Assembly: GCA_030141605.1 (NCBI GenBank)
Contig: JAQGDQ010000116.1
Span: forward strand, 124,001-188,000
Length of the DNA stretch: 64,000 bases
Direction of reading: 5' to 3'
Origin: Tubiluchus corallicola
Taxonomy: Eukaryota > Priapulida > Priapulimorpha > Priapulimorphida > Tubiluchidae
Shown: positions 26,760 through 39,789 of the stretch, piece after piece
Position numbering within the stretch: the stretch's first letter is position 1
Layout: each line of letters begins with the position of its first letter
Program-made: the position numbers and the translations under genes
Notes under the pieces: model-generated
What the model was told of the DNA's origin: nothing
Database searches by the model: none
Seen by the model: the letters and a program-made list of their open reading frames with translations, nothing else

Positions 26760-28440
26760 TACGAAACTCACATGTCTAACCGAAGAGGAATTTTCGTTAC
26801 AAACATTGTTAGTAAGATTTTTGAAAGAATAATCAAAAACAGAATCAGAGATACATTTGAGAATAAGTCAGAGAAATACCAATGTGGAAGAATAAGAAAC
26901 GGGAGTGCAGTAGATGACATATTAACAGCAAAACATATAATCAATTTTGTTTTGCGATATTGAAAAATGTTTTACTAGTGTGTGGCTGAAGGATTCTCTT
27001 GTTGAGATGTGGAGAATTGGAGCTCCTGCTTATATAGCAAATATCATATTCAGAATGAATGAATGGGTTTATGTAATAACAGAGACACCTGTAGGCCTAA
27101 CAGAAGAAGTGCATTTGAGTGAATTAGTGAGACGGTACTGTTCTTGGCCAAATGTTGTGTTGTGCAGCAATCAATGGTTTTATGAAAACACAAACAGCAA
27201 ACAAACTTGTAAAGGATGGACCGATATGAGGCGATATGAATGGATTGAACTAGCAAGAATTCAAGCATATTCTTTAAGGAGAATGTTAATGACTCTACTT
27301 CTTAAAGGGGGATGTTAATCGGATTAGGAATATGGCCATTGTAGCAAAAGGTAGATTACAAAAAATTAATATACTTAATGATTCCATCAACTAAAACAAG
27401 ATTAGTAATGAACATATTGCATATCCATTTAAACAAAGTTGGTTTCAACAAGTGATAGAGGTTGCAAATTAGTATGACATAGAAACTGAAATAGAAAAAG
27501 TGAAGGAATGACAAAGTCAAGGTGGAGGAGAGAAATTAAGATCAAGATAGAAATGCACTGCAAGTAAAATGAGATTACTCGAAGTAGTAAACTGACGTTT
27601 TTGAAAAACGATAATTGGGCAGTGGCAGCTTGTAGCTAAGATTAGTGTGGCGCTACTTCAGAAATTTTTTACCATTGTTTTAACATTGTGTGAAATGAAA
27701 CAAACATATAAAAAGAAGATTTATACATAAACTTGATAAATAGCCTAAAGTGTGACAGTTTAAGCTTAATCCATTATTTTAAAAACAAAATCCATTCTTT
27801 TTGTTTTACTTTGCATGAAAAGATTAATAATAAATCAAAAAGAAACAGTACATTACACTTGCACAGCAGGGTCGACACTGTACCTAGCGTGCCGTGTCTT
27901 ATCTCAGACATGTGCACACGGCCATGCGCACAACAGCCAAACACCGTGTTGCTGGAGCTGTTAGGTTGTGCTGGAGCTGTGAAGCACATGGTTCCGTGCT
28001 TTGATTCCATTGCAAATATGTACACGTATAAAAAATAAAGAAAAAAGACTCATTATGTTGAATATTATCAATAATATCGAGTGAAAATAGGGGGTGCTGC
28101 AATTCTACAGTGTCTATACATGAGTAGTCAATGATTGGGGATGTAAAGAATCTGTTAAAAGACAAAAGAAACCAGTGAAATTATGAAAATTAGGCTGACC
28201 ATAACAAAAATTAAGTGCAGTTACAAGAACTTTCGTTAAAATGATTTATTGTGTCCTATGTGTAATTCAGAAGAGAATTCAACTGAGCATGTTTGCAACT
28301 GTAAAGAAAACCAAATGTTAATAAAATAAGCACTGAAAATTGGCAAACATTGAAAAGAGTATGTGATCTTATTGGAAACTGTATAAATGTCAAAAAAATG
28401 TTTGATAAACAACTTAAACTGAAAAGTGATGAATAAAATT
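26760..28440 (+). mobile_element. Decayed LINE (non-LTR retrotransposon)
   Basis: Frames broken by stops and shifts encode reverse-transcriptase pieces: NRRGIFVTNIVSKIFERIIK (RT motif 2a region), then CDIEKCFTSVWLKDSLVEMW with the IEKCF block, then TPVGLTEEVHLSELVRR. A C-terminal Cys/His knuckle, CPMCNSEENSTEHVCNC, lies at about 28252-28300. The order RT then zinc knuckle and the +strand orientation are consistent throughout. Roughly 27630-28120 does not look like LINE sequence and may be a nested insertion. The element cannot be active. Confidence 0.75.
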
Positions 28441-28719
28441 GTATTTAAAGAAACCCTGCCCCCATGTTCTTACTTGGGGGCTCATCCTTAGGGATGAAGT
28501 AGGTTCTGCGTATTTACAGGCATAAGCCCTAGCTTGGGGGATTTATGTTACCAAGAAGCAGGATCAAAGGTCACGGGGTATTAACAGGCTTTCTTCATTT
28601 TTCATTAGGCAGGATCTTCTCTTAGAGGTTTTAGGGTAGAGAGGTAAAGCATGATTTTTGGTATGCAGCTGCTGGCTAGGTGAGGTCGAGGTTTTTATTG
28701 AATGAGTGAGTATGATCGA

Positions 28720-29620
28720 GCCAGATAGGGGTGAGAAAATTTTTTGCTAGGAGCAAAAACTGAAATTAGGATTGCGGAGACAAATGCTTCCATTGTAAAG
28801 CAACAGTAGCTTGTAGAATACAGATATCAGATGAAAGGTCTAAACGAAACAAATGGAATAGTATGAGTTATGCACAGATTGCCTGACTCCAGACCCCACT
28901 ATAGGGGTAAAAACTGAAACTGGGGTCCATGGAGAGAAATGGTTCCATTGTATATTGTAATATAAAAAAATGAAAGGGTTCATTGAGACAAACTAAATGT
29001 TATAAGAAACTCTCAGATTGGTTGCCCCTTGACCCCGCTAGGGGTGGAAAACTAAAATTGTGTGAGTTGGAAAGACAGATGCTTCCAGTTTTGAAAAACA
29101 AATCTCTCTTGTAATGTACCAATGATGTATCCCAATGAGATGGATTGAATGATATGAGTTACGCTCAGACTGGTTGGCCTATGATTCTGTTAAGAAGTGA
29201 AAACCGAAGTTAGGGGTTGGGGAAACAAATGCTTCCAGTGTTCAGCAATGGTGTCTTGTAATATACCAAATTTAAGGTCTCATCAAGACAACTTGATTGG
29301 TATGAGTTTTGTCTAGATAAGTTGACTGCTGACCATGCTAGGGGGCAAAACGCAAAATTAGGGAGTCGAGGAGATGAATGTTTCCTGTGTCAAGCAACAG
29401 TAGGTTGTAGTATACCAAATGAAATGTCTTAGTGAGTGGTATGTCACACCCACATTAGTCTTGACCTCTAATCCCCAGGTCATGGGTTAAATTTAATGTT
29501 CCAATTTTGTATCTTGTAGTACATCAAATGAAAATGTAGTACATTAGTGAGGCAAATTGAATAGCGTATGTTGACATGTATTTGACTGACCCTTGATCCA
29601 CAGGTCAAAAAGAAAAACTT
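28720..29620 (+). repeat. Diverged tandem array, about six to seven units of 125-152 bp
   Basis: Each unit contains GACCCC-CTAGGGG followed by AAAACTGAAATTAGGG, then ACAAATGCTTCCA, GTTGTAATATACCAAATGA and TATGAGTTATGCTCAGA. Unit landmarks fall near 28720, 28892, 29031, 29183, 29331, 29470 and 29595. Later units are more decayed. The array starts within 300 bp of the LINE's zinc-knuckle remnant. Confidence 0.8.
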
Positions 29621-30244
29621 TCGATTTCTTTCAAGCTATTAATGTCAAGCACCACAAAAGTTGTCACTTAAAGTATCTCCTGTCACAGAAGCAGATTATC
29701 ACAGTTTTGACTGGGTCAAAAATGCTCACTAATTGTACATTTTACTAGCTATTATACAATTTGTAATGGAGCTACTATCCCGAAAAGAATTTGCAAGGAT
29801 GACAACACCTGGCAACCACTAACTCCCATACCATTAGGTACTGCAATAAGTGCATTCTTAGTTTCAGGAAGGAAACCACGGTTTTACAAATATGAGACCA
29901 AAGCTATTTGACAAGTGACAGAAAACCATGGAGCATATACAAAAAAATTGAACCTATTTAAGATCAGTATCTATCATTACATGTATTATTATTGTTAAAT
30001 AATGCTTCAACTTGCCTTAAGTTAGCATTTAAAACAGGTTTAGCTAAAATTGTTGTCATGGTGTCAGTGTGATATTCGTCTAGGCAATGGCTCTGCAAAA
30101 GTTCAATGCATTCATTTTTTTGTTGTTTTTTTTATTTAGTCGGTCACTTTAGCAAGTGATAATCACTCACTGATCAATCCATTTTCACGGTTAAAATCTC
30201 GGTGCATTTGCACCGTATAGTTTGTGCTGTTTTCAGATAACAGG
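29621..30244. other. EXOSC5 upstream region
   Basis: No exon or element was recognised. It should include the EXOSC5 promoter and 5' UTR. Confidence 0.4.
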
Positions 30245-33199
30245 ATGTCTCTACGGAGATTTTCATGTGAACAAGGCATTTTAACAAGACCCGATGGCTC
30301 TTGTAATTTCCACCAAGGTATGCAACTTTGCATATTTAATACATACCACAATGCAAAATAAATGTATATTTTTAATTAGCTAAATTTTACTTTGGTATAA
30401 CAAAAATCTGTTAGTAACTTATTTTTCAAAAAAAGGGCTGGTTCTTGTTTGGACTGGAAAATATAGTTGAATGCTGGGACTATTTTCATCCGGTAGTGGT
30501 GAGCATCGGAGGTTCCAGTTCGAACGAGTTTTTGAATTCGAATTTGGTTCACACCTAAATTCTATAGATTTGAATAATTCAGTACTTCAATTACATACAT
30601 TCTTTATCATTAAAACATCTTAAAATCAGCACAATTTAGCTGCAATTATTGTGAAAAATTTCCATGCATGATTGTTAATGTTTTTAGTGCAAAAAAATCT
30701 AGTATTATGCATGATCTTTCTTGTGCTGCTTTTTCTTAATGATTTGAAAATCTTTAAAATTCAATTCTACCGGAATTTGCTTTCTGGCAGAGAATGCTTA
30801 CCCCTGACGTCAAAACTGTCCATTACTTTGCTTTTAGTAACCTATCTTTGTTTTTTTGTCATTGTGCAATTTTCACACACAAGTTGGTTTGTCAAACTGT
30901 GCTTTTAGACCTACCAGTGTGTAATACATGCCTGCTATTATGATAATGTGGGTATAATACTAATTGTGATATTTGGAAAACTGGTAATGTATTAATGTTG
31001 ATATTGAAATGAAGTGTTAAACTTGAGCTTCAGACTTAAAATAGTTTCTGCCTAATAGTTTTACGCTGCACTAGCTAACATTCTCTGTTCTAAATGAGTT
31101 TGGTTTAAATATTATAGGTGACACTTCAGTCTTGGCAGCTGTGTATGGTCCTGGTGATGTAAAAGCAACAAAGGAAAAGATTGAAAAGGCATGTGTTGAA
31201 GTTGTATATAAACCCAAGACTGGTTTGCCTGGTAAATATTTACACTTCAGTCAACGTAGTTCAGTAAGTTAGATCAATCTGCTTAGAATTATCGTTAGAT
31301 GCTTTAGCTGAATGTAAAATGAAATTAGTGCCTCCATATGTCTGGTTAATGCGAAATCCATGAAAATGTGATAAATTAGAGTGTGTGTAATTAAGCAGTT
31401 TACTAAAAGTAAATTGCGACACTTGAAGAATAAATGTTATTATAAATCGCTAGCTAATTTAAAATGTGACACAATTTTCTGTTTCTAGGTTGCAGTGAAA
31501 AATTTAAGGAGAGACTCATACGCAATGTGTGTGAGTCAGTAATACTGACTGCAGTTCATCCTCGAACTGCTATAACAATCGTTTTACAGGAAGAACAAAA
31601 CATGGGCTCTGTATCCTTTAAATGTAATGTTAAGACTGTGATTCATTAAATGAAATACTGGATTTTATACATTTCAAAACGATATAAACACTTGATATAT
31701 TAGGTATGCATGTTACGGCATATGAACAGCACCTGCTTAATTATAAATTTAACATACATGGGTAATGGTGGTTTTGATAAACTTTATGTAAGTCGGGTTG
31801 GTCTAATACATGCATACTATGTATTATAGCTTCTGACGATTATAAGTCAAACTCGAAAGCAAGGTAGGTATAAAATTAGATTAAACTGGTATTGATCACA
31901 TCAGTGCATACAGCGAACGGCCTTACTACATAGGGCAGGGACTACTTTTCTAACCATGACGTATTACTGCGCATTGAATTAAATAATACCTTGACGCCAT
32001 GCAATAGTACATTAATGAGAAAACTGCTAAAAATATAAGTAAAACATTTGTCATCTCTCTCTCTCTCGAACTCAATATATATATATAGTTTATTGACAAA
32101 TTCAGCATTTTCTACACCCAAGTAAAATAGCAAAACATAACATAACATGAAAAAACAATTTGTCCTTTTACAAGCGAGATGCATCGTTACATGAAATATA
32201 ATTTTAGTGTGATATTAATTGCAATAGTGAATATTTACATGTGTTTGAAAATTAATCAAAGATAATTATGTACACACACTTTATCAAGTTTATACAAATA
32301 TTTGGCTTTGTTTACAGTAAGTTGTGTCATAAAAGAGCTGATGTTCAACATAGTCAGCATATTTAGTTTCAGGACATTCTTAGATCGCGTGAGTAAGGGT
32401 TTGAACGACATTCACATCACAAAACTGACACATTCTATTTTCCCATCTGGTCCTGCTCCACCTGCCAGTCTCAATTCGTAGGTGGTGATTTCCTACTCTG
32501 AATCTTGAAATGATTATCCTGTAATGTTCGGTAAGAATGCTGTTACACTGTTTAGAGTCTGGGTCATTTCTGAAGTCAATAAGTCATTGGCAGACATTAT
32601 CTATATATTTGTTATCAAAATAAGCCTTCATTTTGCTGCCAGTATTGAAAATAATAACAATCATGACCTTGACAAAAACTCTTAAGATGTTGTCCTGCTG
32701 CATAAATGCAAGTTGCGTGGCCTTACTGGATGCAGGAGTCAACATTAGATGCATGGTGGCTGCAGTTACAGTAGCTATTGACAAGAATGGAGAACTTATA
32801 ATAGATCCAACTCTCCAGCAAGAACAGGTTAAACATTTTAAAGTTCTGTAATGCTGAGGAATGGACCTGTATGTAATTATTTTCTGTTTGTTGGGCAAGT
32901 AGTCAAATCATTTTATAATACATGTAGCTTTTTGTTTGACAAGACTGAGCATGTATTATGTGTCTTGTACCAGTTATAGATAACACATGAATATTTTTCA
33001 GGCTGCATCGTCCGTGGTAACGTGTTCATTTGAGAGTAACCACAAAGCATTATTGTCAACGAATTTGTCTGGACAGGCAATAACACCAGAGCAGTGTCAG
33101 GCTTGCATTTTAGTTGCACAGACGTCAGCAGAAAATGTTTTTCAATTCTATAGAGACTGTGTCACAAAAAAGTTATCTAATAGCAATCATGGCTTGTGA
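30245..33199 (+). CDS. EXOSC5: Exosome complex component RRP46
   Basis: Five exons, 30245-30317, 31118-31231, 31489-31610, 32687-32827 and 33002-33199, join in frame to 215 aa (human 235). RRP46 is one of six RNase PH-fold subunits of the exosome ring, which channels RNA to the catalytic nuclease in nucleus and cytoplasm; the animal ring itself is inactive. Signatures are [18 protein letters not shown] at the start, [32 protein letters not shown] then [27 protein letters not shown] and the C-terminal helix ending [10 protein letters not shown]. The start chosen lacks the acidic vertebrate extension. The exon 4 acceptor (CTCTTAAG) has a weak pyrimidine tract but gives the only conserved join. 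Confidence 0.96.
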
Positions 33200-33528
33200 C
33201 ACGACTGGTGGTGTGCAGGCTTTTCTCATTAAAAATTCTTATGAATTCTCTGAGTTGTTTCACAACAAATACCACTTCATCTGTGTAAATCTAATTGATG
33301 CAATTTTATCCCAGCTGATATGATTTTATAATGCTGAGACATCCTTCATATGGTTTGACAATACAGTGTTAGCATTTTTTCCAACATTGTGATGTTGAAT
33401 CTACTGGTTGGAAATGCATGAACAGCTATGTTAACAATGGAGACTATGCCAAGGTGCCAAGGATGAATTTATTTTTTGAAATAACTATTAACCAAACGAG
33501 AAAGCTTGTTGATTGAAATTATTGCTCC

Positions 33529-33534
33529 AATAAA
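33529..33534 (+). terminator. Candidate poly(A) signal for EXOSC5
   Basis: AATAAA lies 330 bp after the EXOSC5 stop, before the PIGH 3' end on the other strand. Confidence 0.4.
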
Positions 33535-33586
33535 TGCAAAAGTCAATGCTATATTTATTAAGCCTGATTACAAAGTCAATACTATA

Positions 33587-33592
33587 TTTATT
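33587..33592 (-). terminator. Candidate poly(A) signal for PIGH
   Basis: Minus-strand AATAAA 228 bp past the PIGH stop; another occurs at 33559-33554. The two convergent genes therefore have 3' ends that nearly touch or overlap. Confidence 0.35.
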
Positions 33593-33819
33593 AATTCATA
33601 ATAAATATTTTAGTTCCTACAGTCGTTCTTATGGTGTTATTGCTGCAATCACATTTTCATAAAAATGAACAAACTAAAAACTTGCTGATGGTGCAAGGTT
33701 AAAAAGTCAACATTCAAATATTTTCATGACTAAGCAGCTTAATTTATGTAACAAAAAATATGCTATGCACAAAGTAGCAAACTACACTATAAATTTCCTA
33801 ATTAAGTCACTAGTTTAGG

Positions 33820-36800
33820 TCAAGAAATCTTCTTTTCTGTGAGTTGGTAACTGTGCTTTGCACCATTAAATAAAACCATCTGGATCCCAGAATAAACTTC
33901 CTGTAAGCAGTAAAATCTTGGCCAGACATTCTGTCGAAAAAATATTTCCATATGTAAACATATAATTACATCTAGTTCTTATATGTGCTAAGAGCACATC
34001 ATTGGAATGTGAAACTTTTTAAAACTTGTAGTCTGGCCATTATTAACACCATTATAAAAAAAGTGCTGACAAAGGTATGTTAAGTTTAGATTAACTTAGC
34101 AAGGTCCAAAGTAGTATGTAAGTTAGTTACAACAGTCCAGCTTTTTGTAACTCAAAAATATTTTTACAGTTTTGCACTATGTTCAGCATTCAGTTAACAT
34201 AGCTGTAGTGGTTTTAGGAGGAGAAGAATCTATCTCTGTCACCCATCAATTTACTGACCAGATGCGGCATCGCTTAACTTCGGTCACATTTCATTTATCC
34301 AAAAAGTCTACAAGCCAAGTAGCCTACTTGCTTGCTACTGCCTACAAGTATTAATATATACAGAAAGGCAAAACGTGAGATTTTACATGTCCAAAACCTG
34401 GAACTTACAAAAATACCACAATGCTTATAAAGCAAAAGACTTGCTGTACCCACCTGGAACAATGGCAAAAGTCCACCTTGCTGAATTTTGTTGTCATCTT
34501 TAAGGAGTATTACCAGGTAGAAAATGACTCTGTGCTGAAATGCAACATAACATATGCAAGCTGAGTTCTTTTGTTCATTGCACATTGGAAACTTCTTAGC
34601 TATGCAGTAATAAGGCAGAAACTTTTTAAAAAGGGTTTTCCCATTCAAGAAAATTGGACCAAATTAAATGAAGTAAGCATTAGTGCTGTGAGGCTAATTG
34701 ATAAAAACTCTTAATCTACTGAGCGCTTTTGTTGTAAGTCGATTAACTGACGGTGATAATTAACTGTTTACCCGACTAAAGTTATATCCTCCCTGGACGA
34801 TTTTAAATCGTTTGTTAGTCTGGTGCTGAATGCTGGATGTATTGCATGAATTACAATATGGCACAATTATTCGTAATGGGCTTGGTGAGTAGCGACTCCC
34901 CCTCATGTAGTGCAGTAGGCCTACTTCATTACTATCATTACTAGCTCATGTCATATATACATACATACATATTACAATACACCTGAGTTACTGTTTGCAG
35001 GTTTTATAAAAAAGCTAGATGGAGCTGTTAATAAGAAATACTAAACATATTTATTCAATCAACAGTTTTTAGGATCGCTAAGTGTTAAAATAACTTGATA
35101 AGCCATTTGATTTTTATTTATTACTTGTGTAATGTGTAGGCTATTGTTTGCATTGTACTCACCAGACAAGCAAAAACATATCAGCACTTTAGGTTTAAAA
35201 GTTGCTTGCGCAATTTTCTGGTTCACATTTGTCAGTTCACAACTTTATATGCAAACAAGGTAACTAGCCTACTGGCTTTTACAGATTAAACACCTTGCAC
35301 TTTCAACTGTTTTGGTTGCTAGCAGTGCCTTGTCAAGTCAACTACTGCTCACTGCGCTGATAGAGAGGTAACTACAGTACATGATGCACTTGCAACTTTA
35401 ATAATGTCAAATTGTTTTCATCAGCATGCAGTCAAGTGCATGCTAATTTGCTAAATATCACTGAATTAGATTATCACGATACAAGTGCACTTATACTAAA
35501 AGATATCATGATGTATCATTACAGGTACACTCATTATTGTATTTTAGTGCTACAGAAACAATTAGTATTGAGACAAAAATATTTTGATCGAACAGGATGA
35601 CAGCAATGAAATAAAAATAGTGACATAGGCAGGAGGTATAAGGCATGAGTGAAGTAATAATTCTATGATTTTAGGATTGTGGTGACTTGCGATAGCTTGA
35701 ACTTGTGTACCATTTTAGATGCCATATATCTTTTTAACTTTTGAATGCTATACTATTTTCTAGTTGGCCCAATGTAGATCAGGCACTACCAGACCGCAGT
35801 TGACAATTTCATTTTGGAAAGTATACATTTGGAGGCTAGAGATGATTTATTTTACACTAATGACAGTTAGACTTTTTGTTTTGCTTTAAAAGTGCCAATA
35901 AAATCGAATACAGTTAATTGAATAAGTTTAACAAGAGTGTTCAACTTAGAAAAATGCCTAACATCTTTAGTAAACATTTAAACATGAACTTACCATTGTT
36001 ATACCTTCGTTGATGACAATATCATTGATATACTTTATGTCGACAAATTGAGATTGTTTTCTACCAGATGCGAATGTCGTCGTTAACTGAACTCCCAAAG
36101 AAGCAATGACTAAAAGAGATTCTATTAAAAACAAGAAAGGGAATTTTAAAATACGTCTCAAAAACTTTCCATACAAATTTACATTACGCATGTCGTGCTT
36201 GAAAGACGTAACAGAAAATTCTTAATTTAGAATGTTTGTGCCAGCTGGTAAAATGTCAAATATATCACTGTTTCACTATCCCAGTGTGTAACAAAAAAAG
36301 TTACCTTGTTATCAAAAAATATATTACATATTAGTCTTATGACAAGATAAACTAATATATTTTTGCTTAGTGAATATAGATCTTGTGGTACTTAACAGTA
36401 ACCTTCATCGATAAATTAATACGAAGTGCAATTTTGCAAATTTGGGGCGACTGTCATATTTGGAGCAGTAACAAAGCTCGCAAAGGCTGAGATTCAAAAA
36501 AGATTCTCTGACTGTAAGAAAAAGGTTATGCATGCTATTCAGTTCTGTGCATTTACACCTGTCCTCAAAATAAATGCAAAAGTGGATAAAAATCATTTTA
36601 TAGGACAACATGGCACTATCAAATACCAAATACCTTTAGTAACTTTTCTGTGAAGTTTGAATCCTAATCCAATTATGAGCACGAAGAGCACCAAAAATAA
36701 GATTTTCGTATCCTAGATGGAGAAATCAGATTACATCAATTTTACACAAAAAAAAGAACATGCAATGCAATGAGTCCAACTGAAGCGTATTTGAACAAAT

Positions 36801-37132
36801 ACAATTATATTTATACAGACTACCACACACCATCATGCCAGATAATTCTAATATAAAGCAATATGAACTTTGACTGCTGTTTGTTAGTTTTTACGAACAT
36901 GTTAATAACCATTAGTTAAACACAGATGCATAATGCAGTTTTAAATTGTTTTAAAGTGTACTACCTGAGATTGCAGCTCCAACAAGAAACCAATAACAGA
37001 GAGAATAGTCGTCTTAACCAACCACCATGTCACGTTGAAACCTGGACTCTCCAAGATAAATTCCTTGCAAAGTTTATGATGAGATACAGAATGGAATGTA
37101 AATTTCAATCCATTTATGTTTGTCATTTCCAT
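33820..37132 (-). CDS. PIGH: GPI-GlcNAc transferase subunit PIG-H
   Basis: Five exons, 37132-36965, 36712-36634, 36121-35994, 34534-34454 and 33930-33820, all with AG/GT borders, join in frame to 188 aa, the same length as human PIGH. PIG-H belongs to the ER membrane complex that transfers GlcNAc to phosphatidylinositol, the first step of GPI-anchor synthesis. The protein has two adjacent membrane segments (TWWLVKTTILSVIGFLLEL and ILFLVLFVLIIGLGFKL). The conserved C-terminal domain follows: ESLLVIASLGVQLTTTFASG, then INDIVINEGITM, HRVIFYLVILLKDD, LLPLFQ and PRFYCLQEVYSG. The start at 37132 is in a strong context (GCCATGG). It is convergent with EXOSC5, with 620 bp between stops. Each exon is too short to be obvious alone; the identity rests on the joined product. 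Confidence 0.95.
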
Positions 37133-37588
37133 GGCAATCTTACAAAATACTGAGCATTTGAAACACTGATCAAAATTATCTGTTATTGGCAGATGCACAA
37201 ATAAATTTTGCTATAAGTTGTTGTGAAAAAACTACCAATGAGTGCCTTTTTTAAATTGTCATTTTAGGAAAACTCAAAAGCTATTACCAACTCAAAATAT
37301 ATTGCTATCATCACGATATATGAAGTAATGTGGCATTTTAATGAGTGTCTTAAAAGACACTACCAACAAGCAGGTAACTTAACCTTTGACTCTTCATCAC
37401 ATCTGATAAATCCTGTAAATATACATAGAAGAATTATATTAAATTGACTTGCATCAGCTACTAAATTAAATTTTATAATATACAGAGTACCAAAGTGATA
37501 ATTAGGATGCTACTATTTGCCAACATGAATTACAAATATTATCACTGATTTTAATGTATATACGACATTACCATACGTAATGAGGATA
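37133..37588. other. PIGH upstream region
   Basis: No feature seen apart from likely PIGH promoter and 5' UTR. Confidence 0.35.
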
Positions 37589-38522
37589 CAGAAACGCCGC
37601 TTTAATAGACTCGCTTTGGGACCGATGTGTTTTGACCCAATTAACCGACAGGGGGGTGTAGTATTACTGATATAAAGTATGAGTCACCAGCTTAGTATGC
37701 ACTGCAAAGGTTTTTGATGAATTTTAGAAACGAAGTAATGCCTAAATTCCTTTGCGCAGTTAACAATTAACAAAAATACTTAAATTAAAAAGTATACTTC
37801 TAAATCACACAAGTCTGTTTACAGAAATTACAGAAATTCCTTCAAAGTTAGCTGCTTCATTTTCTTGCAAAGAAGTTGGCTCACAAAGTTCTCATAATTA
37901 CAAAAACGCAGAAAATCTATCGCTGTGTGATGCACGTATTCTCGTAAAGCATTTAGCACTTGGCGTGCTTGAGCTGCAGTTGGTAGTGCCCTTGTTTCCT
38001 TGTAAGTGGTTTCGTCATCCTCTGTAAGTTTGTCTTAACTATCCCATGACAGTGTCGTCATCAGTTATCTGGTATGTGGCCTGAATGAAGAGCTTCAAAT
38101 CGAAATCGCTAGACAAGTGATTAAATGTTTAACTTCCAGAAATTCTTTGGGTAACGAGGTAAATTTCAGTGGACGAGCAGGTAACAGATTCAAAGCAGAA
38201 CCGCTAGGCTAACGTATTAGCGCATAGTAAACATACCTGTTTGCAAACAAAACGGTATTTAATATGGCTGTTTCTACATATGTTATAGTACATAAGAGCG
38301 AAGTAAGGATGACATAAAAGTAGGAAAGGTATTTGATCACATGCAAATGTCTTATTTTAAGTACCTGAAGGAAAAATATTGAGTCAATTATGCAGAATTA
38401 TTTGAGTTTATTACCGACAGTTTTTATGTACATTTGAATAGGAGGGGCCCATATCAGGCGTTTTTTTAATCAATTAAGCGATCGAGTCTATTAATCGTGA
38501 GTCTAATAAACGGTACCTACTG
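37589..38522 (-). mobile_element. Pogo/Tigger-like transposon remnant (copy A, 934 bp)
   Basis: Ends are CAGAAACGCCGCTTTAATAG on the left and CAGTAGGTACCGTTTATTAG (minus strand) on the right. TA lies at 37587-37588 and 38523-38524. The minus strand encodes the C-terminal tail of a Tigger-type transposase: EDDETTYKETRALPTAAQAR, ALREYVHHTAIDFLRFCNY and a final VSQLLCKKMKQLTLKEFL. Upstream frames are broken and the catalytic region is deleted. Its 3' noncoding end is shared with copy B at 8.7-9.4 kb. Confidence 0.8.
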
Positions 38523-38644
38523 TATTACAAAACATGTACACCATGATTAGGACAATTTCATGCTTAAACTGACAGCTAGCTATAGTATATCTCACTGAGA
38601 ATGTCAATGGTGTGTATGGCAATTATAGACTAGTATAAGCTAAC

Positions 38645-39420
38645 CATGCATGGGAATTAGGAAGGTTCTTAAAGGAAGACAGGATAATTTTTCATATATT
38701 TCCCCACTTCAAGTCTGACAAAAACTATACATTTTAACACAATTAATACTGCAAAAGTGTTTCTGTTAATTAAATAAAAAATTAAGATTTTAATTAACGG
38801 CAGGCAAGCCCAACTATTGATGACATTACAAACTAATATAATTTTTAACAGCAAAAATATTCCAAGAGGATGTTGCACGTATTTGTGAAAGCGTAAACTT
38901 AAGTACAGTGGTACTGTCAGATAGTCAGTGTGTTGTACTAAAACTAGGCAAGCTTCAAGATAAAAATTCAAGTTTCAAATTTACCGCTGTGTTCATGCAT
39001 AAGCTATTGAACGTGTGCAGTTAGTCATAAACTAACACATCTGAACTGAGAGGTACAGCACCTGTTTTTGTGCAATGCATTTCCAAAATAATGGCGCTAG
39101 TGCCAGTCTAACCAGTGAATGGCGAAATGCATGTAACACTGAAGAACAAGTGGCGCGAATGCAAAATTGTATTTGAGTGGTAATAATTTTTTCACACAAG
39201 TCATTTTTGATAAATAAGTTTAGTAAAGTAGTATGGGATTCCTTTCAATGCCTTAAAGAGTAGATTGTTTTGACCTACTGTTTAAGATTGGGGCAAGTTT
39301 TGCTTTGGTGGTATTTTTTGCAACAACTCTTGATGCAATAAATAAACAATATGATGTCACACAGCACTTGAATATATGGAATGCTGCACATGATGGCAGA
39401 TAAAAAGTGAATTTTTTTAG
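38645..39420 (-). repeat. Dispersed repeat R1, copy 2 (uninterrupted)
   Basis: About 775 bp match copy 1 (16085-17740) on the opposite strand along their whole length once the two MITEs of copy 1 are removed. The matching MITE target points each carry one TA. Open frames in both copies keep partial similarity (for example RFHKYVQHPLGIFLLLKI versus RFHKHVRHTHGMFLLLKI), but stops and lack of family match argue against coding. Confidence 0.75.
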
Positions 39421-39789
39421 TTAAATAAAATATTTTTTGTTTTCTTTGTCAAACAAACATTAAAAAAATAGTTTTCACTTTAATTTTTGAACAGTAAAAT
39501 AATACAAGAAAGTATAGTGATTAAGTGTAAAAAATATAGGTTATTGTAGATTTTTTTGGTAGCCAAGTATACAGTGCTTGTGCTACACTAAAGGCTACAA
39601 TGGGTGGGAATATAAAAAGTTAAATCTTCTAACAGATCTAACTTGATAATAACCTTGCTGAAATAACCTCAAACGCACCTTAATACACCATCACCAGGAA
39701 AAATAGACAAGTACATGAAAAATATTGCAATTGTAACAAAACAAAATAAGTTTTCAGTAAAAAACAAAATAAAATGGATTTTATAGCTC

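Noticed and set aside
26990-27320. Plus-strand 123-codon frame as a host gene
   Set aside because: Its sequence is reverse-transcriptase-like and belongs with the decayed LINE.
27630-28120. A defined hAT insertion inside the LINE
   Set aside because: The start (CAGTGGCAGC) looks terminal, but the far end does not give a matching inverted repeat or target duplication, so it is noted only as a possible nested insertion.
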